Positions 1-11,469 of a stretch of DNA of 64,000 nt are shown piece after piece; position 1 is the first letter of the stretch, and every line of letters starts with the position of its first letter. The stretch covers positions 941 to 64,940 of the forward strand of contig VFFE01007739.1 in NCBI GenBank assembly GCA_008921705.1, written 5' to 3'. A program made the translations under genes and the position numbers. The DNA comes from Burhinus oedicnemus (Eukaryota > Chordata > Aves > Charadriiformes > Burhinidae). The notes below the pieces were generated by a model. It had not been told where the DNA came from. It was given only the letters and a program-made list of their open reading frames with translations, and ran no database searches.

Positions 1-288
1 CCTCTCCTTCCCTGCCTATCCCTTCTGAAGAGCTTATAGCCATCCATTGTAGCATTCCAGTCATAAGAGTCATCCCACCATGTTTCTGTGATTGCGACTA
101 TATCGTAAGTATCCTGCTTCACAGTGGCTTCCAGCTCCTCCTGTTTGTTGCCCATGCTGCATGCATTGGTGTAGATGTACTTGAGCTGGGCTATCGATTT
201 CTCCCCCAGTGTTGGCATGCTGCCCCTAGGCTCATCTCTGACGAGCTTGATTGTATCCCCTTCCACATTCGTACCTAGTTTAAAGCCA
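1..288 (-). mobile_element. CR1 LINE ORF2, amino-terminal endonuclease part (runs off window)
   Basis: This is the 5' end of the second reading frame of a CR1 non-LTR retrotransposon, read leftwards. The frame is open from about 288 to the window edge; the first ATG in it is at 218-216. The translation carries the CR1/APE-type endonuclease signature: TNACSMGNKQEELEA, with the metal-site Asn, then ITETWWDDSYDW, with the catalytic Glu, then GYKLFRRDRQGRR. In this family the endonuclease nicks target DNA to prime reverse transcription. The frame overlaps the ORF1 stop codon at 275-277 in another register, as expected for the ORF1/ORF2 junction. The reverse transcriptase and 3' tail must lie left of the window. 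No stop is visible in the part shown, so this is a comparatively young or well-kept copy. The CR1 assignment is secure; whether it is active cannot be judged from here. Confidence 0.9.
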
Positions 289-720
289 TCTCAATGAGCC
301 CTGCCATCTCATGAGCGAGGATCCTTTTGCCTCTTTGAGACAGCTGAATTCCATCTGTCGCCAGCAGGCCCGGTGCCATGTAAACCTCCCCATGATCAAA
401 AAAACCAAAATTCCACTGGTGGCACCAGCCTCCGAGCCATGTGTTTAAAAGGTGTGTTTTCCTGTTCCTCTCAGTTTGAAATTTCCAAATGTCCACCTCC
501 CTTCCTCAATGCCACTTTTGCAACTGGAAATTCTTGCCTACATCTGTCCTCAGTCTTTGTGAGGCAGTGGTACAGGTTGGTCACAGGGACAACCAGAACC
601 CCTCCTCATCCTATCCTCTGAGGCCCTGAGACCCTTCCCTACACTGGTGGTTGAGTCAATGCTACAGAGGGTGTGGGATCCCAATGGAGGCAACCCAGTC
701 CTTGGGGAGCGAACATCCAG
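275..720 (-). pseudogene. CR1 LINE ORF1, carboxy-terminal SGNH-esterase domain, frameshifted upstream
   Basis: The open part (496-275, 73 codons) ends in the conserved C-terminal block of CR1 ORF1. It shows LLNTWLGGWCHQWNFGFFDH followed by TDGIQLSQRGKRILAHEMAG and ends ALN. CR1 ORF1 proteins carry an SGNH/GDSL-type esterase domain whose last block is normally D-G-x-H-L-S. Here the His is Gln (DGIQLS), so a catalytic residue appears to be lost. Upstream (496 to about 700) the homology continues in a different frame (VTNLYHCLTKTED, then ALRKGGGHLEIS), so at least one frameshift is present. Most of the esterase domain, including the GDSL-like Ser block, is not visible, which suggests an internal deletion or a short variant. 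The 5' limit is uncertain; similarity fades between 600 and 830. Confidence 0.8.
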
Positions 721-735
721 AAAAAAAAAGATGCT

Positions 736-822
736 TCCAATAGAGAAGCAACCTCTGCCACTCTAGGGTGGGAGCAAATTGGGACAATGTTTCTGTCTCA
801 AAGAGTTAGCAATACAAGACCT
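736..822 (-). repeat. 87-bp unidentified repeat, copy A (inverted relative to copy B)
   Basis: The reverse complement of this segment aligns without gaps to 3421-3507, with 75 of 87 bases identical by manual count. It lies just upstream of the CR1 ORF1 remnant in CR1 orientation, so it may belong to the CR1 5' region, but I do not recognise it as such. Both copies can be read as RSCIAN-x-L-x-QKHCP-x3-PP-x-SGRGCF in one frame, with a stop inside copy A. Confidence 0.7.
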
Positions 823-3267
823 GACCCTTTCTTGGGAGCTATGGTTATTTTGGTTTTTCTTTAGGATGGAGGCTATGGACAGAGCAAGAGAAGGGTTGAT
901 CAGCTCATGAAACAGAAGGCTGGACAGCTGATCATATTGACAATCAGTATTTGTCACTTTCCTAAAATGACTGGTTGGTAAGACTTGAAATCTGACAAAA
1001 ATATGAAACTCAAACCCACAAAGACAAATTTCCTGAAGTCAGCTGTCCCTCCATAGTTGCATATCTGCTTTTAAGTGCAGAGAGTGATACTTCTACATAG
1101 ACTTCACCAGTTGAGGGATACTCTTACACAGAACTAACATTCATTATTACTTCTTCTCCTTGCACTACTGCCTGTTTAATATCCCCGGTTTATATGTGCA
1201 CGTTATAGTTTAAGAAAAATTATTTGTTCCCCCACATTCATTCTAACAGAGAATATTCATTTAAGAAAACCCAGTGTGAGATACCTCAGAATTTAATAAT
1301 TACACTTTCTTCCACTGTTGGAGTTTGACACTTTTGAATTTGGATTCCAGAGAGAAATTTCTAGGATAAGTGAAGTCTGAGGTGTCTGATATGCTTCTCC
1401 TATGAGTGATTTTTCTAATGAGTATTCATTGTGTAGCTTTCGCAACAAGAGCAGTGAGTGAATTCTATTCTAATTTAGACAAAAGACTAAAGTTAGGGTC
1501 ATACCAAGAGAGTATTCTAGAAGAAAATGAATAAAATAGAATGAAAACTTTATTTCATTAAAATGAATAACCCATCTGTGGGTGATGAAAGTGTGCTCTT
1601 ATGTTACATGAGAAGAAAAACATATGGATAAAGGTAAATTGTAAGATATGAAAAGGTTGAATTTAATTTAACATTTATCTTGTAGACCAAGGACTTCAAA
1701 AGTCAACAGATATATCTCTCCTCTGCAGAGGAATTTAGATTTCCCTAGACCTCTATGTTCTTTGAATTCTGCAGTGATACAGATATACCTGTTTTAGTTT
1801 GGCTGGCAGCCATGGTAAAACATGCCAGATAGTTACATAATTTATACAATGCTTTTAACCACTCCACTTTCTCTACTATCAGAAAATAAATCTGCCTTTA
1901 AATATATGAATTGGGAAATAGATGTTGTGCAGGAAATCATTGGGTTTTGTCCTTTGATGACACAGGACCACGTGTATGTTGAAAAGTGAGCATGGCTCCT
2001 GTCTTTAACCTGAAGGGGGATGGATTTTTACCAAAGTGTTTTCCTGGATTCTCTAGCTGCTTTTATTCTTACCAAGCATCTTTTTATCTATGCTTTACCA
2101 TAATAAGGCAGGCTGAATATAGAGCCATCAGCATAGATTCTGCTGACTTCTAAACAGTTAGTAGTACAAGCCTTTTAAGTCCACATCAAAGATGCCATCT
2201 GCTAATAGTGGTAGCCCTGCTTACAGTGCCCTCTGGGTTGTAACTAGAAAAGAATTCAGTAGAAACAATGGGAACTAAGCTTCAAACATTTTCATTAAGA
2301 AGGGTCTATCTGCTAAATTAAAACCAAAAAGGATTCCTGGGTTGATACACAAGAACTGATATTTGTGAATTGATTCCTCTGAATGAGCAGACTTGCTCTA
2401 TATGTCTCCTTTAAGGATGTAAAACATAAAACAGTCAAGTAACATGCTTGGAAGTTTTGTTTAAGTTTTCCTTTTAATTCCACTCTACCAGCTTTTGCTT
2501 GGCTCTAACATAAGATTTATGTTGCTTTGTTTTGCTATTTATTTGCCTGCCAATGTATACCTTTCGTATTTTGTTTCCCATACGATTATAATAAATTAAG
2601 TACTTCCCTCTTTCACGCTTTTAAAACACACATTATTTCAGTACCATTGTTATCAATGCTTTAAGTGATATATGACTAACTCTGGTAAGTTACATTTCCT
2701 TAAAGTGAGTTTTTGTTTGCTTGTATAACAAGGGTTTCTTAATGGAAATAAGAATAAATAAAGCAAATGTTCTAACATTGGTCTGATACTGTTAACACTC
2801 ATTCACTTTTCATAGGATATTAAGGGAAGCTACCTCCATGAACAGTTAGATAGCTCAGTTAGTTAACTAAAATCCCTAATGGAAATGCAGGTAGAATTGT
2901 TCTGTTTCACAGGACTCCTCTATTTCCACTGAGCCTTTTATATATTTATTTATTTATTACTGATTGATATAAAGTTATTTAAAACAATCTTCTGAAAGCC
3001 TGTTTTACCCATAGCAATGAAAAATGGGATAACAGTATAATGTACCACACTTTGAAATAAGATTATTTTATCATGAACTTTTTTCTTCTCTAAAAGCCTA
3101 CTTATCCTGAATACATGAGCAAGACAGAAAACCCCAAAGAAAATTATGTAATGAAAAGAATATTAAGTGTAAGTATTTCAAAGAGCAGATCTGGTTAGTC
3201 TTCCTCTTTCATCTCTCAAATTCTCCTTGACTTAGCCTAATTTCTCAACTTCTGATTCGTCTGATTC
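823..3267. other. AT-rich stretch without recognised genes
   Basis: I see no coding frame of note and no recognised transposon. There is a short TTTA-type run at about 2938-2960. The stretch is otherwise ordinary AT-rich non-coding sequence with many short frames closed by stops. Confidence 0.6.
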
Positions 3268-3907
3268 TTGCCTGACATTACAGTGGAGTGGACAAAGAGT
3301 GCATCAAATACCAACATTAACTTCAGCTGTACTCTATGGACGAAAGGATCTTCTTGTAGGAACTCTACAGAAGCTTGCGAAGACCTCAGACACCATATCC
3401 ACGGCTATAGAGAGATGCTTAGGTCTTGTATTGCCAACTGCTTGAAGCAGAAACATTGTCCCAGTTTCTTCCCACCCAAGAGTGGCAGAGGCTGCTTCTG
3501 TACTGGAATCAGTTTGGGATTGCCTCTAGGAATATTAGTCCATATCAAAGGCCTTGTAACAAGCTGGCTTTTGTGGACATCTAATAAGCTTTATTTTTTC
3601 TCATCTGTACTAGTATTTCCATTCCATGTTACATTGTGCAACTCAGAGAGCTCCGGTCAGTGGTCAGTCTGCTCCCTTTCTGCTATTTCTAACAGGCAGC
3701 CAGGCAGTTTGGTCAAGTATGACACTGCCAGAAAAAGCTACAAGCCTCACAGCTGTGCGAAAAGGACAAGGAGCTGGTGACATTATATTACGGGACAGAG
3801 GAGAGAAGCTGAGGATGATAGGAAATGATCAACACAGGGTGAAGTTTAAAAGGAAAGGATCTTTCAGCAGATCCTGTGCAGACAGCATTAAAGGATTTAG
3901 TGCTTAA
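3268..3907 (+). other. Unidentified patch with two overlapping open frames
   Basis: Two plus-strand frames overlap here: 3268-3780 (170 codons) and 3626-3907 (93 codons). The first spans the 87-bp repeat. In a third register, 3284-3445 reads through WSGQRVHQIPTLTSAVLYG and KDLLVGTLQKLAKTSDTIST and then hits a stop at the start of the repeat. It is preceded by an acceptor-like pyrimidine-AG at 3268-3283. I recognise no protein. Possible readings are a decayed retroelement frame, a pseudogene scrap or chance. The repeat inside it favours a retroelement. Confidence 0.25.
3421..3507 (+). repeat. 87-bp unidentified repeat, copy B
   Basis: Partner of the inverted copy at 736-822; the alignment is ungapped, 75 of 87 identical. 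Differences are scattered single substitutions, as expected for two old members of a dispersed family rather than a recent duplication. Homology stops abruptly on the left at about 3421. On the right it becomes weak after about 3507. Confidence 0.7.
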
Positions 3908-4535
3908 TGTCCTGTATAATTTAATTGTTATATTTGCCTTTATAGCTTAGCAATTATAAAACATTTTATCAGTTGTTTGTTACATCATTAGACCTCACCT
4001 TAAATCACCAAGTACATAAATAAAGCACTCTGTTAGCTTCATTTTACACTTTGGACATGTGAGTAGAACTAGTGTCACTCTACAACCATATAACCCCTAT
4101 GCAATCATCAAATGTCCTTAAAAAATTGTTTGAAGTCTCAAAATTTTTTCAGAGCTCTTCAGAAGAGTAAAGAGAAGCTTTAAAAATAGGTACAAAACTA
4201 ATTAAGAGTTTGCAAATGCAGTGGGAGTAAAAGGTCAGTTTTGTCTTTGCAAAAGGCTAATAGCAGGACACCATGTGCCTGGGTACTCAAACTGTTATTT
4301 ATTATGTCTGTAGAGCATATTAGTAACCTCAATCAGTCTGAAGATTACAGCATGGAGGCTAGTGTGGCCAAGTGCCAAATTTTGAGGAACTACCTCCCTC
4401 TCTGTGCACAAGCCCGTATGAGTTAAGTAGTGAACAGAAGTGTCCCTTATCATAGAGGATGTATTTTAGAAAATGAATGACAAACGTAGTTTAGGGATAA
4501 ACTAGTCAATAAAGTTAAACTATAGCAGACTATAC
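3908..4535. other. Non-coding stretch between repeat B and LTR
   Basis: Only a 61-codon frame at 4241-4426 is present, with nothing recognisable in it. No repeat recognised. Confidence 0.5.
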
Positions 4536-5100
4536 TGTGTACTTAGCCAAAAGATAACATGAACTTAAAATGCTGCTAAACTATGAAAACAGAGACTGAG
4601 GCCCAAGGATGGGAAGAACTGAGAACATGAATCTACAAGATAAAGAATGGTATATCACACAAATGACTAAACCGAGGTCAAAGACTATGTGATAAATGAC
4701 AGATAGGGGAGCTAACAAGCAAGTTAACCAGAAGAAACTGGTATTGTGGTTTGACAATGCTACAGTTTGGGAAAGGTGAAAAGTTGACAACGAGGAAGAC
4801 TGCCAGCCTTCATCCAGAAGACCCCCGAAGAAGACCACCAGATAAGACTGCGCCTGCGCAAGGAGGAGTGAACTTTATGATAATTAGTTCTTGAAAAATA
4901 CCACCTATTCTTGGGAAAGATTTACCTGTGCATGAATATGTATGAGATACTTACATTTAAGATGTAACCTGAAGAAGCTTGGGTGTGCACGATAGGTGGA
5001 ACGATCCCCTGTGCACCCAGCGCTGTAATAAAGAATGCCTACTTTCTAAAACTTCAAATTAAGTCTTAGAGAGTGTATCTTAACCGGCTTTTCGGTATCA
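4536..5100 (+). mobile_element. Solo LTR of an avian endogenous retrovirus (ERVL-like)
   Basis: The right half has the layout of an avian ERV LTR end. It shows a CGCCTGCGCAAGGAGGAGTG stretch at about 4852, CCCTGTGCACCCAGCGCTGT shortly before a polyadenylation signal AATAAA at 5027-5032, and a terminal CCGGCTTTTCGGTATCA ending in CA at 5100. The left end is best placed at TGTGTACTTAGCC (4536), giving the TG...CA ends expected of an LTR. No internal retroviral sequence adjoins on either side, so it is a solo LTR left by recombination. The target-site duplication is unclear: the five bases before 4536 and after 5100 do not match. CTTAG does occur at 4542-4546 and 5101-5105, which could mean the true left end is slightly inside. 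Confidence 0.7.
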
Positions 5101-8050
5101 CTTAGATCTGGGCAAATGCCATAGCACCAGAAGGTGAAAGCTGCTACTTAGGAAGATTTGCAATGGCTGGGGCAGGAAAAGAAAAGATTAAAACAGGGGC
5201 ACTGGTGTGAACCATTTTTGGAAATCAGTACTAAAATAAATGGAAGTATTCACTGTGGGCATAAAATAAGTAATTGTGCAAAGATAAAATGTAGTAGAAG
5301 ATGCAAAACAACATAAGGTTGTTAAGCCTTTGTACTTTTAAAGGTGACTGTGAATTCAGTTTTGAAGCTAAGGCAACTTTTTGTAGCTCTGTTTTCCACA
5401 TGGCTTTTGCATAAGAAATGTCTAAGCTTTATGTTAGTCATATTTAGCAAAGAGAATCTTTAATGCTTACCTTTTTTTAATAAGAAAATTATGCTTATAT
5501 TTTCATAAAGCAATTTTTTATGCAAGATTGTGTAATACAAGATACTAGATTAACATTAACCACATTTCAGATAAAATTTTTTAATTCCTCACTCAAATTT
5601 TTATTAACTTCTTGTTCACGTAGTCTTCCTGAATAACGGAAAATATTGAAAATGAAAGATAACGAGGAAAGTAGTCCTCTCCAAAGCTTTATTTCTGTTT
5701 TTCCAAAGATACTGAATGGATTCTGCAAAAGCCCTGTCAAGTATATTACATATTAGTCAAACTATAATTCTTCCTGCCCATGTTATGCCATGTTATTTCT
5801 GATAAACTCTTTGATGCTAATCAGGCAAGAAGAAGGTGCCAGTAAGTTTAGTGCAACAAGTCTATGCCAGTTCTGCCTATATCACACTAGAGGAAATTGG
5901 AAAATGTGTCTTTTCTTTGCAAAGAAAAACATTATTTTAAAAGATATTTAAACAATACTTAAAATTTCCAAGGAAAGCCCCAATCATTAGAAAGCTTATT
6001 AAATCGTTACTACATAGGAGTAACAACACATCAGTCAGACATAAAAGGCTAACAGTTAAACTGAGCTTTGCATTTCTTGTTAACCTGGGGTTCCTTCGTC
6101 AAATCCTCAGTGATTAATTTAACTTCACAATAAAAAATCAGTAGAATATCCAACACTGTTTCTATCTTTTCTTTGCTTGAGCTTTTTCGAAATACAAAAT
6201 ATTTTTAATCTTGATTACCCTTAAATGTTTTTTTTTTTAGTCTTATTGACACCTGGCAAGTTGGCTGTGAAAAGAAAAGTGTTCAAGAAAGTGTTTAACA
6301 AATGAAAGAGCAACTCATCAGGCTGCAGTGAACTTTGCAAATGTCTGGTTCCATTCAAAGGTGGGAAGGGTGGGAAAAACACCCCTGAGATTTTCACTGG
6401 CAAAACAACTGGGTTGTTTTGAAACATCACTGAAAACAACTGTTCCTATGTGTACCACATATACTGATGGATTTCATCCTTGCTCTTGTGCTGTGAATGA
6501 CTCAGCTATCCCCGTGAAATCCATCCACTGTGATACCTGCCCCTGGCATCATTAATGATGTCAGCAGTACCACTATGGAGAACAGTCAGTAATTTCCCAC
6601 AAAGCCTGAATGGTCACATTGGGTTCATAAAGTTAAGCTTTTGAGCATAAAGTTCGGGACAGGGCTCCCATTTTGGAAAAGCAGTAATACAGAAACAGGA
6701 TATTTGCTCTTATGCAGGCAAGTCTCAGAATGGCATCCTCAAATAGCGCCTCACTTTGGGCAGCCATTTAAAAATAAAAAAACCTCTTGGTCCTAATTTT
6801 GCTGAGGCAAGCTGTACTCACCTGCATTCTGCCAAGTGCTTTGCTGTCGAGAAGTGTAGCCTAAGTGCTCCATGGCACCATGCTCTTAGCAAGGGAGATT
6901 TCCTCCCGTTTGACTGCAGTAGTTGTACATGCCCATTTCTTGGCTGCAGTAAGATTGCAGCGTGCCTTTGCAGCAGCATGTGTGGTGGGAAGTGGCTGGA
7001 GGCAGCAGGAGGCACTTCTTTGGACAGTTCACTGAGCTTAGGAAATCCATGAAGGTGTCTTCATGAGCAGTTTGAAATGATAGGCATAGTAAGCTGTAGA
7101 ACCAAAACGCTAACTCCAGCAGGATTAAAATAAACTGAGCTGAGAAGTTGGGTGTTCTTAACCTCCTCAGTATTTATCTCAAGAGCAGGGGCATTACAGA
7201 ATCTGTATGATATGGATTACAAATATAGTTCCTTCTCCTTAGTGTTGTTGCATGTCCGTCCATGCTGTTCCTGATCTCATCGTCATTCAGCACCTTGCTC
7301 TGCAGCAGTAGGAGTGCAGGGCATGATGGAATTATCCCAAATACCAGTCAGGGATCTCATGAATCAAAGCCTCAGTTCATTGCTTCCTAAGGCAGATGTA
7401 GTCACTTCAACCTGGGAAAATAACTGTAGAAATACAGCCTTTCTACAAGCTATCTTCAAACTGAAATAAAAGGTCTCTCAGATGTGATGGTCCCTGTTTT
7501 AAAAGCTGGGCCCATGTGCCAGACAGATAGGAAAGAAGCAGAGGAGGACCATGAGGTGTGGCACCACAATAAATTGGCTATGTACTGTTGGATCTCCTGT
7601 TTTCTCTGTAGCATACAACTGTGGTACAGCTTTTCACTGTCCACCGTTAACCTCTCAGGGTGACTGCCAGCAGGGAAAAACACAAAAAACTTGATTCTGG
7701 TTTTGCATTTCCTTGCTCTGTCCCTGCTCCCATGCCACAGATCATGCCTGAGTGGGCAATGAAGTTCAGATTGCCAGGGCTGTCTCTGTTCTTTCCTCAC
7801 TCAGGTTTGCTAACTCAGCAGCTGGTCTATTTTGGCCTTCCTATTTCCTAGCCTGAAAATAAAAGACTCATTTCCTCTGCCTCCTTCCACAGGTCTGCTT
7901 CACGGTCTTCCTTTAGGCTTTCTTCCTCACCTGTAGTCTAAACATTTCAAGAAAAATAATTGATGCCACTGGTCAGAAATGTAAAATTCCTCTTCACACT
8001 CTTTTCTGACTTTGTATTTTCTCCATTTCTCCTATATTGTTCAAAGGGCT
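5101..8050. other. Non-coding stretch, nothing firmly recognised
   Basis: Several short unsupported frames occur (for example 6328-6555 and 6756-7052 on plus, 7456-7800 on minus). A T-run followed by AG at 6227-6240 looks like a splice acceptor, but no convincing exon follows it. No transposon recognised. Confidence 0.5.
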
Positions 8051-8054
8051 GTGG

Positions 8055-8110
8055 GACAGAAACAGGTTCAAGGCTGATTCTGCTACTTCCTAGCTGTCTG
8101 AGCCAACACA
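8055..8110 (+). repeat. Possible MIR-like SINE fragment
   Basis: The text CTGCTACTTCCTAGCTGTCT resembles the core of ancient MIR/CORE-SINE elements (CTGCCACTTACTAGCTGTGT in the general family pattern). It is short and diverged, and no tail is visible. Confidence 0.35.
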
Positions 8111-8646
8111 ATAAAGCTTGGTCCTTTGAGGTCTTCAGCGACACCTGTATTTAGATATGTACACAGGAAACCCGGATAAGAAGGGCTTCCATATAAGTAA
8201 ATGCCTTTATAAACAAATGTGTGGCCAATCCCTGTCATTCTAGAAAGACCTCTGCCACCCAGCATCTCTTTCATTTTCAGAAGGAAAATATAGAACAAAG
8301 ACCTCATTATAAGCTGACCATTTCCCTTCCTTTTAGGAAAAGTCAGCTGTTTAACTGTATGAAACTCATATTTGATGTACACTGGAGTCTTTTGGATTGC
8401 TTCAGATCTCATTGTGAGACACAGTTTGTGCCTCAGCCTTCTTCCCGTTTTTCTCATGACATTCTGAAGCATTAGAAAACAGGATTTTATAAAAATAATC
8501 GATATGACTGCTTTTTTAAAGTGTTCTTGCAAGTAAACAAAGTAATAAACTGTAGCAAGTGGGAGAGCAAACTGTAAAAGATATATAAAGCAGAATATAG
8601 ACATACTGTATATAATGGAATAGTGAACATAACCCCAAACATACAC
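8083..8646 (-). other. 187-codon open frame, unrecognised
   Basis: This is the longest ATG-to-stop frame in the window. Its amino end (residues 1-60) is rich in Phe, Ile, Leu and Tyr and looks membrane-like (FCFIYLLQFALPLATVYYFV). The middle is basic and the tail is nondescript. I recognise no domain. It sits in AT-rich sequence next to a CR1 tail and overlaps the possible MIR fragment, with no visible promoter, splice context or polyadenylation signal tied to it. In a window of this size one frame of such length can arise by chance. I list it because of its length and do not propose it as a gene. Confidence 0.15.
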
Positions 8647-8841
8647 TACATATCAAAGCAAAATAAGTGATTTGTGGTCCGGTGGATTTTGTGGTTCTGC
8701 AGTATTGTTCAGCATTTAAGTCAGAAGAGAATTCAAATTATGAAATGCAGCATAAATGTTAATCATTACTTATTAGGTGGAATTTTACAAAACCAAGTGA
8801 AGCATAATCTTCATTTAAGGAGATTACAGTTTAGAACTAGA

Positions 8842-9102
8842 AATCACACAATCACCAAATCATAGAATGGTAGGGGTTGGAAGGGACCTTTGGAGATCAC
8901 CTACTCCAACCTCCCTGCCAAAGCAGGTTCACCTAGAGCAGGTTGGACAGAATCGCGTCCAGGTGGGTTTTGAATATCTCCAGAGAAGGAGACTCCACAA
9001 CCTCTCTGGGCAGCTCTGTCACCCTCAAAGTAAAGAAGTTTTTCCTGATGTTCAGACAGAATTTTCTGTGTTCCAGTTTGTGCCTGTTGCCCCTTGTCCA
9101 AT
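8842..9102 (-). mobile_element. CR1 LINE, truncated 3' end
   Basis: Reverse complement of the classic avian CR1 3' region. The 3' tail lies at the left (TCATAGAATGGTAGGGGTTG), followed rightwards by GGAAGGGACCTTTGGAGATC, AGCAGGTTCACCTAGAGCAG, the GAGACTCCACAACCTCTCTG block, and a stretch ending GTGCCTGTTGCCCCTTGTCC. CR1 copies are usually 5'-truncated like this one and end in a short ATTCTATGATT-type tail instead of poly(A). The copy is non-coding. Identity to the remembered family pattern looks high, so it is a fairly recent insertion relative to the other fragments here. Confidence 0.95.
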
Positions 9103-11469
9103 ATGGAAATATAGATGAACAGAAAAAAGGACCACAGGTATTTTTGCTTACAACGATGTTGCTTTCTCAGAATTGTTATTTAAACACTACTTCAAGATCT
9201 GCAATGCTAAGCTAAAAGTCCAACTGTTTAACTAGTCATGTCATAATGAGTTTTCACTGAAGATCTGTATCTGTAGATTTTCAAACTGTTGGATTAATAT
9301 ACTAGGCAGATCTTTTTCAAGAAAAAAACCCCTATATCATCCCTTATTTTCTTTATAGAAAAAAACATATCTATACTCAGTATAGACAACATTGCCACTG
9401 CACTGAGATAAGGCACACAAAAAAATAATGTTACAGTGTGAATCAGTGAGAATACACAGGGAAAATATGTAGTAATGCCACATTAGAAAAGAAGGATAGT
9501 GGAATTATTTATTGTGGTTCTTTATTCTGGTATTTATTCTGTTGCATACCACCTAGCTCAGATTACAGTGCTAGTAGTTGTAATATTTGTGCTGTGTCAC
9601 AGCTTCTGCATTTTTATAGGCCTGGAAGTTCTTTTCGCTCATTTGAGGGACTGAGGTGGCAAAGGAGGTGTTTTCACAGTGCTTGGGGTGCGTAGCCATT
9701 ATTTTCAGCCTCTCTGGTGTGATAGGGCTGCTGTTTAGAAACTGTGAAGAGTCTGCTCAAAGGAACCATAGGAATAATAAGCACTGGGAAATCTCAAGCT
9801 GAGATGTGTTAATTGCTTTCAGGGACTTAGCAGCTATTCGAAGTCCTGAAGTGCATTAGCAAGCACTTTAGCAGTAAACATGTGCCCGGGGCCTGCTAAC
9901 CTTCAAATTTAAGGTTGTGTTTAGGGACTATCACCTGTATTAATAACAGAAGAAGAAGACAGTTTTAAACAATATCCACAATGTGTCAGTAAGGCATGAT
10001 CGTTCCAGGGTCCGCATTATCCTAGATTAAAATTATTCTCTTGAGTGAGAATGCCTTCCCATTTTATCAGGGCAGATTTAGTCCCTACCAGAGGGCACCC
10101 TGAATTTCTGGGATTGGCAACAGACAAGACTTGGGTGAAGTGTTTCCTTTGCTCCTGTAGGAAACATGATGGCTGACCACATGCCATCACAGGGAGAAAA
10201 CGTGAAGTTATTCATCCTCTGATGTGGTGGACATCTTCAGGCACTGGAGAACAAAGGTTGTAGCCATGGTTGAGAGGTGGTTTGAATGATGAAGCAGATG
10301 CCATCTACTGTGAAAACACCTTAAATAGGAAAGTGCTTTTATGCTCAGTCAGTCCTTGAGCTTGATCCAATTTTAAAGAGAGACAAGGAGAAGCTTTTCA
10401 ATGGCTGCACTGGGAGCAAGATCCGCCCTCTGATGTTTCCAGACCTTTCAATTTTTCTTTTTTCCTTCCAGCTCTTTTTTCCACCTTTGCTTTATTCTAA
10501 GCTGCATATAAAAGCAAAGTTTGGGATACTTCAGTGAAGAAACCATATAGCCACACAAAGGAAAGCTGACTGTAATGTTCATTTATCCCTGTACATGAAA
10601 AGCCCCAATTATATTCAGCAGGCAATCTGCATGCGTGAGGAATTTCATGAGCTGAGGATTACACTGGTAGAGGGGGGACTTTTTCTTTCAAGTCTACTGC
10701 ACTGTTTTTCTAATCAATTGTTTAGCCTTTAATCGATTTACTCTTTATTTAATTGACATTGACTGCAATCCTTTTGTTCTTTTCTCTGTTGCAGCTGTAG
10801 CTAGCACACATCTGATTGTACTTAGAACGGGCCCAATTGTTTGTTTCCCAGGGAAGCAAAGCCTTATCCAAAGCACTTAAATTTTCTTTGTCTTCTCTCA
10901 TTGAGTATTTTGGTGGAGTTAGGAGCACAGGGCCATTAGTTTCATGGCCAGATGATCATTTCTTTCATTTCGAAAATAGTAAATATCTGCTATTAGTGCT
11001 GCTGCAACTGCTAGCTATGGATATAAGAATATTTCATGTTTAAATTAGTTGTGAAAATGAGACTAATTAGTTTTAAGTATTAATCTATGACTAACACCTC
11101 AAAAGTCTCAACAAAGAGAAAGTGTGCCGTTATGTGGCTTGAGAGAGTAAGGTAAAACTCAGTATTGCCTGTTGTTTTGATTTAAAAATATTGTAATTAA
11201 TTTTATCCTGACTTGGAAAATGCCTGAAGCAGCTTTTGGCTGTACCAAGGGAGTGTGCTGTGCATCTCTACCAGTGTCGTAACATTAAAGCCCTTCTGAC
11301 AAATATCTAAGCCTCTTGCACAGCATGTTGAGGTTCTGCCATTTGAGTCATACTTTGACCTGATTGTCCAGCATCTGTGGCTTTCAAAGCTGCTAAAGCC
11401 GGAAGTTGATAACAGTAATACCGAGCTCTTGTACTTTTCACCAAAAACATCTCTTCAGTTCATTGATAA
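9103..11469. other. Non-coding stretch, nothing recognised
   Basis: Apart from a short frame at 10816-11043 I see no gene-like structure and no repeat that I can name. Confidence 0.5.

Noticed and set aside
3268..3780. 170-codon plus-strand frame as a host gene
   Set aside because: It spans a dispersed repeat shared with 736-822, shows no domain and has no supporting context, so I did not call it a gene.
6227..6560. T-run plus AG followed by a 75-codon frame, looking like an exon
   Set aside because: The frame starts about 90 bases after the acceptor-like site, has no donor that I can support and no recognisable product.
8867..9118. Plus- and minus-strand frames of 66-90 codons at 8867-9215
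   Set aside because: They are translations of the CR1 3' UTR, which is non-coding.
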